From Bacteroidota bacterium (GTDB lineage: Bacteria > Bacteroidota > Bacteroidia > Flavobacteriales_D > Crocinitomicaceae): 41,716 bases of DNA. The DNA lies in NCBI GenBank assembly GCA_006227105.1, contig SBFR01000093.1, forward strand, positions 1-41,716, in the 5' to 3' direction. A program made the translations under genes and the position numbers. Every line of letters begins with the position of its first letter. Position 1 is the stretch's first letter. The notes under the pieces were generated by a model. It did not search any database. It worked only from the letters and a program-made list of their open reading frames with translations, and was not told where the DNA came from. Below, piece by piece: positions 1 to 7,934 of this stretch.

Positions 1-2352
1 ATACCTACAGCTGCAATTACAAATAATACTGGAGTAACTGAACTTACATGTTTAGTGCCTAGTGTTGATGTTACAGCGACAGGAGGAGTAACTTATAGCT
101 GGGATGGTGGATCAACACCAACAACAGATGTGAACTCATTTACAACACCTGGTACGTATACTGTAACTGCAACAGCGTCGAACGGATGTACAGCAACAGC
201 AGCGATCACGATCACACAGGATATCGCAGCGCCAACACCATCGATCACGAACAACACTGGTACAACGGTACTGACATGTACAACGACTTCTATCAGTGTG
301 ACGGCTACTGGTGGTTTGAGCTACTCATGGGATAATGGATTGGGTTCAAACGCCAATGCAACTATTCCTTCAGCTGGAACATATACGGTAACTGCGACTG
401 GAGCTAACGGATGTACAGCAACATCATCGATTACGATCACAGATGACATTGTACCACCTTCTGTAGCGATTACTAATAATACAGGAACAACGGTTATTAC
501 ATGTACGACGACATCGATCAGTGTTACAGCGACAGGTGGAGTAACGTACAACTGGGATGGCGGTACAACTCCGACTACTGCTGCAAATACATTCACTACT
601 CCAGGTACATATACTGTAACTGCTACTGGAGCCAATGGGTGTACTGCTACAGCATCGATTACAATCACAAATGATGTAGCTCCTCCAGCGATGGGTATTA
701 CGAATAATACAGGATCTACCGTTTTAACTTGTACAACTACATCAATCGATGTTACGGCAACAGGCGGAGTAACATATAGTTGGAACAATGGTTTAGGAAC
801 GAACGCGAACGTTATAATAGCATCCGCTGGAACATATACAGTTACGGCGACCGGCGCAAACGGGTGTACAGCGACGACTTCGATAACTATAACTCAAGAT
901 AACTCTTTACCAACCGCGGGAATAACCAATACGACTGGTTCTACGGTTGTGACTTGTAATGATCCATCAATAGATTTGGTAGCTACAGGTGGAGGAACTT
1001 ACAGCTGGGATAATGGTTTAGGAACGAATGCTTCAGTTTCTATTTCTACAGCAGGAACGTATACTGTGACTGTATCACTTCCAAATGGTTGTACAGATAC
1101 AGAATCGATTACAATTACGGAAAATACCGGAATTGCTTCTCCGACTGTTAATATCACTCAGCCTACTTGTGCTGCTCCAACGGGAACAATTACGGTAACG
1201 TCACCTACAGGTGCAAATTACCAGTATAGTATCGGTGGCGCATATCAGGTGAATAATGTGTTCAACGGGTTGGTAGCAGGCACGACATATCAAGTAACGG
1301 TTCAAGATGCTACAAACGGATGTATTTCGACTGCAGTTCCTGCTACATTGAATACAGTTCCTGATTCACCGGTAATCTCTGTGGTATCTTCTTCGAATAT
1401 TAGTTGTGCAGGCCAGATCGACGGAGCAATTGAGATCTCGGTAACCGGTGGTCAGACACCATACAATGGTTCTTGGACTCCTGGAGGATCAACAGCTCTT
1501 CAGCTGACAGGATTGAATTCAGGTACTTACATCTATTCTGTAACAGATGCAAATGGATGTACAGATACAGAATCAATCACAATCACAGCGCCTTCTCCAC
1601 TTGCTATTTCAGGAGTTGTTACAAACATCGATTGTGGTGTTTCATTAGGATCGATTGCAACGACAACGACAGGAGGTACTGGTCCATTTAATTATTCTTG
1701 GGCACCGAACAACCAGGCTACACCGGATATTTCTGGACTATACCCTGGGAATTACAGTGTCACTGTTACAGATGCGAATGGATGTACAGACACTGAATCA
1801 TTCTCGGTAATTCTAACAGGCTTCTTAGACCTTACAACGACACAATCTGCTGTTCAGATTGACGAAGGAGAATCTGTAGATTTAGGTGTTGTAGGTACAG
1901 GAACCACAGGTACGATCAATTATACCTGGACACCATCAGGAGATCTGACTTGTTCGGATTGTACAAATCCGACAGCAACCCCGGATCAAACTACAACCTA
2001 TACTGTTACAGCTACGGATGCTGTTGGATGTACAGGCTCAGCTCAGTTGATCATTTTTGTAGAGCAATTCTGTGAAGACTTCTTCTTCCCGAACATCTTC
2101 TCACCTAATGACAATGGTCCTGAGGTGAACAATACACTATGTGTTGCTGGAAGTTGTATAGAAGAAATGTCATTACAAATCTTCAACAGATGGGGTGAAA
2201 AGGTTTTTGAATCTGTGGATCCTGAAATTTGTTGGGATGGAACGCATAGAGGTAAACCTGTTGGCACAGGAGTGTTTGCTTACAAACTTTATGTCAGAAA
2301 AGCGAACGGAGAGATTATAGAGAGAGCAGGTAATTTAACTGTTGTTTATTAA
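1..2352 (+). CDS. 5'-truncated repeat-rich surface protein with SprB-like repeats and gliding motility-associated (type B T9SS) C-terminal domain
   Basis: Frame 1 is open from base 1 (IPTAAITNNTGVTELTC...), so the listed GTG at 55 is not the real start. Five ~75-aa repeats, then GGxTPYxxSWxPGGxxxxxLxGLxxGxYxxxVTDANGCTDTES repeats. C-terminus FFFPNIFSPNDNG...LQIFNRWGEKVFES...CWDGTHRGKPVGTGVFAYKLYV..GNLTVVY is the typical gliding-motility C-terminal pattern. Confidence 0.93.
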   Translation: MPTAAITNNTGVTELTCLVPSVDVTATGGVTYSWDGGSTPTTDVNSFTTPGTYTVTATASNGCTATAAITITQDIAAPTPSITNNTGTTVLTCTTTSISVTATGGLSYSWDNGLGSNANATIPSAGTYTVTATGANGCTATSSITITDDIVPPSVAITNNTGTTVITCTTTSISVTATGGVTYNWDGGTTPTTAANTFTTPGTYTVTATGANGCTATASITITNDVAPPAMGITNNTGSTVLTCTTTSIDVTATGGVTYSWNNGLGTNANVIIASAGTYTVTATGANGCTATTSITITQDNSLPTAGITNTTGSTVVTCNDPSIDLVATGGGTYSWDNGLGTNASVSISTAGTYTVTVSLPNGCTDTESITITENTGIASPTVNITQPTCAAPTGTITVTSPTGANYQYSIGGAYQVNNVFNGLVAGTTYQVTVQDATNGCISTAVPATLNTVPDSPVISVVSSSNISCAGQIDGAIEISVTGGQTPYNGSWTPGGSTALQLTGLNSGTYIYSVTDANGCTDTESITITAPSPLAISGVVTNIDCGVSLGSIATTTTGGTGPFNYSWAPNNQATPDISGLYPGNYSVTVTDANGCTDTESFSVILTGFLDLTTTQSAVQIDEGESVDLGVVGTGTTGTINYTWTPSGDLTCSDCTNPTATPDQTTTYTVTATDAVGCTGSAQLIIFVEQFCEDFFFPNIFSPNDNGPEVNNTLCVAGSCIEEMSLQIFNRWGEKVFESVDPEICWDGTHRGKPVGTGVFAYKLYVRKANGEIIERAGNLTVVY
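16..1152 (+). repeat. Five tandem ~75-77-aa (225-231 nt) protein-coding repeats (ITNNTGxTVLTC...GTYTVTATGANGCTATxSITIT)
   Basis: Unit starts read at about 16, 244, 469, 697 and 922. Confidence 0.9.
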
Positions 2353-2357
2353 TAAGA

Positions 2358-3434
2358 TTGATTATGAAGGCAACTATAATGAATAAATTGGGATTGATCT
2401 TATTGGCTGGATTTACAGCAGTATCATCCTCATGGGCGCAGGATATTCACTTCTCACATTTTGAATATTCGCCATTAACGCTGAACCCTGCTTTGGCCGG
2501 AGCAAATTCTCCAATGCAGGCAGTTTTGAACTACCGAAATCAATGGAATAAAGTTGGAAAGCCTTATTCGACATTTGCAGCATCATTCGACGCAAGGATG
2601 AATGAAAACAAGCGAATGAAGAAAGGGATATTTGCAATGGGATTCAATTTCTATAACGATCAGGCGGGAATGCAACGAATGGCTACTTCAATTGCCAATT
2701 TGAATATGGCTTATCATCTGATCTTGGATAGAGAAAGTACATTGGGAATTGGTTTATATGGAGGTTATGGTCAGCGATCTTTTTCGTCTGACGGTTCACA
2801 GTGGATGTCACAGTACGATGGGATCGCATTCAATCCTGGGTATGTCAGCGGAGAGGATTTCAATAATCCTACATTCAAGTACTTTGATGTAGGAGCAGGA
2901 ATCGTTTACGCATATAACATGAAGGGCGGATACATGACCCAGAATATTCGTAAAAAAGTAAATATTGGATTCTCTGCTTATCATTTGAATCGACCTAATT
3001 TCTCTTTCTTGTCTACAGATGATGCTGATCGTTTGGCTATCAGATATACAGCCTTCATCAATGCTGATATTGGAATTGAGAATACAAGAGGGGTGCTACA
3101 ACCTGCTTTGTACTATCAGAGACAAGCTGGGCATCAGGAAATCATGTTAGGAACAAATTATGGGTACATGATCCATGAAGGTTCTAGAGCAACTGGTTTT
3201 ACCAGACCGATTACCTTATTCCTGGGAATGTTTTACAGACATAAAGATGCATTCGTGGCGAGATTTATGTTCGAATATGACCTTTTCTCGATGGGCTTCT
3301 CTTATGATATCAATATTTCAGATTTGTCAACGGTTACAAAAACGGTTGGAGGTTTTGAATTATTCATGAGATATAATTTCGGAGACGGAGGAGGATTTAG
3401 AGCTGCTGGCAAGATCAACAGATATCGTTTTTAA
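2358..3434 (+). CDS. PorP/SprF family type IX secretion-associated outer membrane protein
   Basis: Signal peptide, then QDIHFSHFEYSPLTLNPALAGANSPMQAVLNYRNQWNKVGKPYSTFAASFDARM, typical of PorP/SprF; directly downstream of a type B CTD protein. Start may be M3 or M9. Confidence 0.93.
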   Translation: MIMKATIMNKLGLILLAGFTAVSSSWAQDIHFSHFEYSPLTLNPALAGANSPMQAVLNYRNQWNKVGKPYSTFAASFDARMNENKRMKKGIFAMGFNFYNDQAGMQRMATSIANLNMAYHLILDRESTLGIGLYGGYGQRSFSSDGSQWMSQYDGIAFNPGYVSGEDFNNPTFKYFDVGAGIVYAYNMKGGYMTQNIRKKVNIGFSAYHLNRPNFSFLSTDDADRLAIRYTAFINADIGIENTRGVLQPALYYQRQAGHQEIMLGTNYGYMIHEGSRATGFTRPITLFLGMFYRHKDAFVARFMFEYDLFSMGFSYDINISDLSTVTKTVGGFELFMRYNFGDGGGFRAAGKINRYRF

Positions 3435-3444
3435 TAATACAGAT

Positions 3445-3474
3445 AAGAGCCACGAAAGTGGCTCTTTCCTTTTG
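3445..3474 (+). terminator. Rho-independent terminator-like hairpin
   Basis: AAGAGCCAC-GAAA-GTGGCTCTT perfect 9-bp stem followed by TCCTTTTG. Confidence 0.8.
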
Positions 3475-3481
3475 TAAAAAT

Positions 3482-4807
3482 ATGCCGACAAAGAGTAACC
3501 GACTTCGCCCCTTTGACCTTACGATCATCGTCATCAGCCTGGTGATCGGTATGGGAATATTTCGAACCCCTTCAGAGGTAGCGGAGAAGGCCGGATCAAT
3601 TGAGATATTTTTTCTTGCATGGTTGGCAGGCTCACTAATTAGTTTTCTAGGAGCTTTGACCTTTGCGGAAATTGGTTCCAGGAAGCCAATGACAGGAGGG
3701 TTTTACAAGATCTTTTCAGTTTGTTATTCTCCCGCGTTTGCATTCATGGTGAATTGGATCACGGTGATTTCAAATGCAGCGTCAACTGCAGCGGTGGCAA
3801 TAATGGGATCAACCTATCTTGCTTCAGTATTATTTCCGGAAAGTGTTACGACTTCCACTCAATTGATCGCGATAGTTACAACGCTCGGTTTGCTAGGGGT
3901 AAACTTATTGGGAATACGAGTGAGTGTAGCCGTGCTTAACACACTGATGATCCTTAAAATTCTTTTATTGTTGATCCTTATTTCAGCAGTTTTTTTCATT
4001 TCCAAAGAGTGGATCTCTGAAACACATTTTGAATCTGTGTCCCATGCGACTCCTTCTTGGAAGTCTTTTATCATGTGTTTTATCCCTGTCTTTTTCACAT
4101 TTGGAGGGTATCAGCAAACCATGAACTTTGGAGGCGACATCGATAATCCTTCGAGGGTACTTCCAAGATCGATCTTCTATGCAATGATCGTAATACTTGT
4201 CTTGTATCTAAGTGTGAATTACAGCTATTATAAAGTACTTGGTCTGGAAGGGCTCGCAACTACAAAAACACTAGCTGCAGATACTGCGAAAGTAATTTTT
4301 GGCGATTGGTCTGGAATGATCATTTCAATAGTTATGTTTTTCGCAGTGATGACCTATGTCAATGTTTCTATAATGAGTAATCCCAGGGTTTATTACGCGA
4401 TGGCTGAAGACAAGGTTTTACCTCCGTTATTTCTAAAGGTCAATGAAAAGACAAATGTTCAGACATATGGTGTTATTGTATTCTGCGGATTTATTTTTCT
4501 GACACTCTTTTTTGTGAGCTCATTCCAAAAGATCCTTGAGTATGTGATGTTCTTTGATAGTATTAGCTTAATTACCGCCGCCTCAGCTATTTTTATCTTG
4601 AGAAAAAGAAAGGAAGGTGATCAACTTGAGATCTTCAAGCTTAAAGGGTATCCATGGATACCTATACTGTATATTGTAGTGTATGCGGGGGTGAATTACG
4701 CGGTGTTCTTATCTAATCCTTCAGCATTTATGTGGGGAGCGATCCTGTTTATTTCAGGGCTACCGCTTTATTACCTGATCAAAGGATTTATTGCGAGATC
4801 AATCTAA
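3482..4807 (+). CDS. APC superfamily amino acid permease
   Basis: Multi-TM protein with LTIIVISLVIGMGIFRTPSEVAEKAGS...FLAWLAGSLISFLGALTFAEIGSRKPMTGGFYKIFS. The ORF track start (3458, GTG) lies inside the preceding terminator; ATG 3482 is more plausible. Confidence 0.9.
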   Translation: MPTKSNRLRPFDLTIIVISLVIGMGIFRTPSEVAEKAGSIEIFFLAWLAGSLISFLGALTFAEIGSRKPMTGGFYKIFSVCYSPAFAFMVNWITVISNAASTAAVAIMGSTYLASVLFPESVTTSTQLIAIVTTLGLLGVNLLGIRVSVAVLNTLMILKILLLLILISAVFFISKEWISETHFESVSHATPSWKSFIMCFIPVFFTFGGYQQTMNFGGDIDNPSRVLPRSIFYAMIVILVLYLSVNYSYYKVLGLEGLATTKTLAADTAKVIFGDWSGMIISIVMFFAVMTYVNVSIMSNPRVYYAMAEDKVLPPLFLKVNEKTNVQTYGVIVFCGFIFLTLFFVSSFQKILEYVMFFDSISLITAASAIFILRKRKEGDQLEIFKLKGYPWIPILYIVVYAGVNYAVFLSNPSAFMWGAILFISGLPLYYLIKGFIARSI

Positions 4808-4811
4808 AAAC

Positions 4812-4845
4812 AAAAAAGCCTCACAAATGTGGGGCTTTTCTTTTG
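4812..4845 (+). terminator. Terminator-like hairpin after the permease
   Basis: AAAAAAGCCTCACAAATGTGGGGCTTTTCTTTT just after the stop codon. Confidence 0.75.
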
Positions 4846-4980
4846 TGGGCAAAAGGTCTGAAATATCGAACCAATTGCGAGAAGATGTTGAACGAATTGT
4901 GAATACCCCTTGGGGGTGAATTCTTTGTAGAATGGTATGTGTTAACAGTTTGTGTATAAATGTATACGTAGAGTGCTAAT

Positions 4981-5008
4981 AATACACATGGTTTGTCGCA
5001 TGTGTATT
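4981..5008. terminator. Perfect 10-bp inverted repeat at the end of the minus-strand array
   Basis: AATACACATG-GTTTGTCG-CATGTGTATT, touching the stop codon of the 5008..5454 ORF. No clear T-tract, so the terminator role is tentative. Confidence 0.45.
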
Positions 5009-5454
5009 TAATGATCAATTTTAAATTTTTCTATGTTGAATTCTAGGGTGTGATCGCTATCAAGGCTTTCAGGATTTTGGATTTCCAATTTCAGTATCCG
5101 ATAAAATTTTTGCTCCGGATTTTTTCCCAAAGTGAATGTCATGTTTTTTATCAATTTGTTCAATTTAAAAATCGGTTGGACTTGGTGTGGGTCGATCAGT
5201 AAATGTATTGGGAATTGCTTTCTTCGTTCATCAACGAATTTTTCGTGTGGGTCGTCAAATACAATATATTCCAACTCAGCATTTAATTGAACGTTGGAAG
5301 CAAATTTACTCCATTGACTAGCAGAACTATTTTTGGCTGTTATATAAACACTATGAATAAGTAAATAACTATCCTTTGAATTCAATTTGAATTCTATTTC
5401 AGGAAATTCTTTATTTAGTTTTATTAGTTCCAATCTTATACCTTTTTTATGCAT
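5008..5454 (-). CDS. Hypothetical protein, last cassette of the array
   Basis: The ORF track starts at 5568, but its first ~38 codons are the attC-like repeat. The first Met outside it (MHKKGIRLELIKL, 5454) is the plausible start. Confidence 0.65.
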   Translation of the reverse strand: MHKKGIRLELIKLNKEFPEIEFKLNSKDSYLLIHSVYITAKNSSASQWSKFASNVQLNAELEYIVFDDPHEKFVDERRKQFPIHLLIDPHQVQPIFKLNKLIKNMTFTLGKNPEQKFYRILKLEIQNPESLDSDHTLEFNIEKFKIDH

Positions 5455-5456
5455 TA

Positions 5457-5589
5457 CCAATAACGGTTTGCAGCTTGGCGAAGTGGCGGATTTCAAGGTG
5501 CTTACTTTCAATTTAGCACTAAACTTTATTTGAAAAACTGACCTTGATAATAGCGCTGAACCCGCCATTTTGCCAAACTGCTGTTATGG
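5457..5589 (-). repeat. attC-like recombination site (copy 1)
   Basis: Minus strand: CCATAAC AGCAGTTTGGCAAAATGGCGG ... CCGCCACTTCGCCAAGCTGCAAACC GTTATTG. AAC/GTT-ended imperfect palindrome between two co-directional ORFs, with ends near-identical to 7795..7926. Confidence 0.8.
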
Positions 5590-5597
5590 GCTGGTTT

Positions 5598-5984
5598 TTA
5601 TCGCTCCTCAACAAATCTTAACATTCTATTTACTTCTCCACCAGGTGAGCAAATCGTGTTAGTTGCGTAATGGTTCCAATCTGCCTGCGTGCACCAATGT
5701 CTATGTGTTTTAGAACATCCAGATGTCCCACTTTCATTTGAAAGGAAAAAATAAACTAGTCTGCCATCATTTAATCTACCATATGACATATTATGTCCAT
5801 AAATAGTTCTAATCATTTTCCCATTCTCGTCTTTTTCTTCGTTTACTGAAGTAGGGACAAATTCGGTGTAATTTTCAGCCAAATACTCGTCAGTAATGTA
5901 GCTTACTAGAGATGCGTCTGTTGAACCTAGAAGTGCTAAGGTCTCTTTTTTCGCTTCTTCTGTTGTCAAAGTTTTGTCAATCAT
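5598..5984 (-). CDS. Hypothetical protein (cassette ORF)
   Basis: 128-aa ORF bounded by attC-like sites; MIDKTLTTEEAKKETLALLGSTDASLVSYITDEYLAENYTEF... Confidence 0.7.
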   Translation of the reverse strand: MIDKTLTTEEAKKETLALLGSTDASLVSYITDEYLAENYTEFVPTSVNEEKDENGKMIRTIYGHNMSYGRLNDGRLVYFFLSNESGTSGCSKTHRHWCTQADWNHYATNTICSPGGEVNRMLRFVEER

Positions 5985-6218
5985 TTTTTCAAATATTAAA
6001 TTTCCTACTCATTTGGCTTTTCGGTGTCGCCCCGTTTTTAAAGTGTTTGCTGGTCTTCACTTTTTGTTTGTTTTGTCACTTCGGGTGGTCAACCCATTGG
6101 CATTCGCAGACCTATTTTATTTTTAAGGAAATCTAATTTATCCAATTCATCCTCTGTTTACAGTTGTCAAAATATATTGTCGTTGTTGGTCGGTCGTAGT
6201 CGTGTCCGTTAAACTTGC

Positions 6219-6298
6219 CCATAACGGCTCTGAACTAGGCCAATTGGCGCTTTTCTCCGGTGTAATTGCTGCACCATTTTGCTTAGTGCATGTTTCAG
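6219..6298 (-). repeat. attC-like site (degenerate, second family)
   Basis: Plus strand: CCATAAC GGCTCTGAACTAGGCCAATTGGCGC ... GCACCATTTTGCTTAGTGCAT GTTTCAG. Inner arms CTAGGCCAATTGGCGC and CTAAGCAAAATGGTGC (reverse complement) agree at 12 of 16 positions. Confidence 0.7.
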
Positions 6299-6303
6299 AC
6301 ATC

Positions 6304-6801
6304 TTATTGTTTTTGCATTTTAATTATCAATCCAATTATGTAGATGCTTCTAATAAAAGTGGTCAAAATTAAAATCACAGTAAACACATTGACATAGAAC
6401 AACACATAATTATCTTCAGGAATAATGAAAATCTTGAGCAAATAATTTAGAATGGACACTAATACAAGTATGATAACTGATTTATTAATGAAGCGAACTG
6501 TCTGAAAATATAATGGAGAAGAAATGAAAATTAGAAAAGAATTACTTTTTTTCTTTAATTCTGCCTGTTCTATTAAAGAAGTTGTCTTGAAAGAAACTAG
6601 AATAGTGACTATGGTAATAAGAAAACCACTTAAAGTAAGTCCAATTGAACCTAGATCAGAACATGTTGAAACGTCATAAGATTGGTAAATATTTAGATAG
6701 CCATAATTATTTTCGTAAAGTTTTATGACGCCACAAAAGGCTGAACCAAGGATTGTATCAACAATTAACGGGTATTTGTATAGAACATCTAGAATTTTCA
6801 T
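6304..6801 (-). CDS. Small integral membrane protein (about 4 TM), second gene of a two-gene cassette
   Basis: Hydrophobic segments including DLGSIGLTLSGFLITIVTILVSF; ATGA overlap with the upstream ORF. Confidence 0.75.
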   Translation of the reverse strand: MKILDVLYKYPLIVDTILGSAFCGVIKLYENNYGYLNIYQSYDVSTCSDLGSIGLTLSGFLITIVTILVSFKTTSLIEQAELKKKSNSFLIFISSPLYFQTVRFINKSVIILVLVSILNYLLKIFIIPEDNYVLFYVNVFTVILILTTFIRSIYIIGLIIKMQKQ

Positions 6802-7778
6802 GATAATGATTTGATATAGTCTCTAAACGGTTCCATACTGTTGTCAAATAGACTTCTCGGCTTTACGTTTCCTTTTGTCTCTAATTCGCATTCTATTTCA
6901 AATTCAACTTTTCCTTTTAACAAATTCAAGCTATCGTTTGAGCCATCTTCTTTTTCATACTCAAGTTGAAATTCTTCGATGTCATCTAAAATTTCATTAT
7001 TATCATCGGCTTTCCCAAGCAGGTTCTTAACAAATTTGACGGCCTGTAGGTTTTTATATTTTGAATCTACCTTAACTCCTCTGCTTTTGAATGTGGCTTC
7101 AACTCTAATTGCTACAGGATTTACTGTATTTGCCAGAGCTTGCATATTTCCGATAAAAGATTCACCAATTACATTGTTTAAGTATGCTAATTTGTTTGGG
7201 TTTGCTTTTATTTTAAAATTTAGTACCTCACTCATATTATCGAGTACATCCTTGATGCTGCTATTCATGTGAATTTTTGCCTTACATGATTTGGATGACT
7301 TTAAAATTTTATTTGTGATTTGTCTGATATAATATTCAATATCTAAAATTCTTGGTCCGTGATAATTGTATTCATAGAAGAATCTGGGATGATCTCCTGA
7401 ATCATCAATTAGAAAGTGAGTGGTTTCCAAAAGTGAAGTGTCTCCTAATTCTGAGAGAGGTGTGATCGAGAAATTATCTCTATTGTATACCAGTGGAGTA
7501 CGGTTATCTCTTAACAATGCTATTCTACCTTTCCACAATCTATCCTTATGGTTGTATGAAATACTTGTTACAAAAAGTTCTCTTTTATCTGTTTCATTTT
7601 TACCGTTATTCCTATCAAAAACGACAACTTTTCGATTATTTATTCTTTCATTGTTTATGTATTCAATGCACTCTTTGAGTATTGCATTTGATGTAACAGA
7701 ATCCTCGTCGTCTTTATATGGCGTTAAAACAAGATCGAATACGTTAAACAATATTTTATCAGTTCGTGGTTGTTTCAT
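6798..7778 (-). CDS. Soluble hypothetical protein (326 aa), first gene of a two-gene cassette; candidate sensor/defence protein
   Basis: Long ORF directly after an attC-like boundary; MKQPRTDKILFNVFDLVLTPYKDDEDSVTSN...; translationally coupled to the 4-TM gene. Confidence 0.8.
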   Translation of the reverse strand: MKQPRTDKILFNVFDLVLTPYKDDEDSVTSNAILKECIEYINNERINNRKVVVFDRNNGKNETDKRELFVTSISYNHKDRLWKGRIALLRDNRTPLVYNRDNFSITPLSELGDTSLLETTHFLIDDSGDHPRFFYEYNYHGPRILDIEYYIRQITNKILKSSKSCKAKIHMNSSIKDVLDNMSEVLNFKIKANPNKLAYLNNVIGESFIGNMQALANTVNPVAIRVEATFKSRGVKVDSKYKNLQAVKFVKNLLGKADDNNEILDDIEEFQLEYEKEDGSNDSLNLLKGKVEFEIECELETKGNVKPRSLFDNSMEPFRDYIKSLS

Positions 7779-7794
7779 TATGGTTATCTATTGT

Positions 7795-7926
7795 CTGTAA
7801 CGGTTTGCAGCTTGGCGAAGTGGCGGATTTAGAAGCACTTACTTTCATTTTAGCACTAATGTTAATTTGAAAATCTAATATTCAATTTAGCACTGAACCC
7901 GCCATTTTGCCAAACTGCTGTTATGG
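7795..7926 (-). repeat. attC-like recombination site (copy 2)
   Basis: Same outer arms as 5457..5589 (TAACGGTTTGCAGCTTGGCGAAGTGGCGGATTT ... GAACCCGCCATTTTGCCAAACTGCTGTTATGGGCTGG) with a diverged centre. Confidence 0.82.
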
Positions 7927-7934
7927 GCTGGGCT

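Noticed and set aside
321-788. Minus-strand 155-aa ORF inside the repeat protein
   Set aside because: Antisense shadow of the low-complexity repeats on the plus strand; composition is an artefact of repeated GTT/GTA codons.
3458-3481. GTG start of the permease ORF
   Set aside because: Lies within the terminator hairpin of the preceding gene; ATG 3482 gives the normal N-terminus.
5912-6136. Plus-strand 74-aa ORF
   Set aside because: Antisense to a cassette ORF and its leader; no recognisable protein pattern.
6979-7800. Plus-strand ORFs of 97, 126 and 61 aa
   Set aside because: Antisense shadows of the 326-aa cassette gene.
5457-7926. Insertion-sequence terminal inverted repeat interpretation
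   Set aside because: No transposase ORF; each site is itself a complete palindrome between co-directional ORFs, fitting attC better than IS ends.
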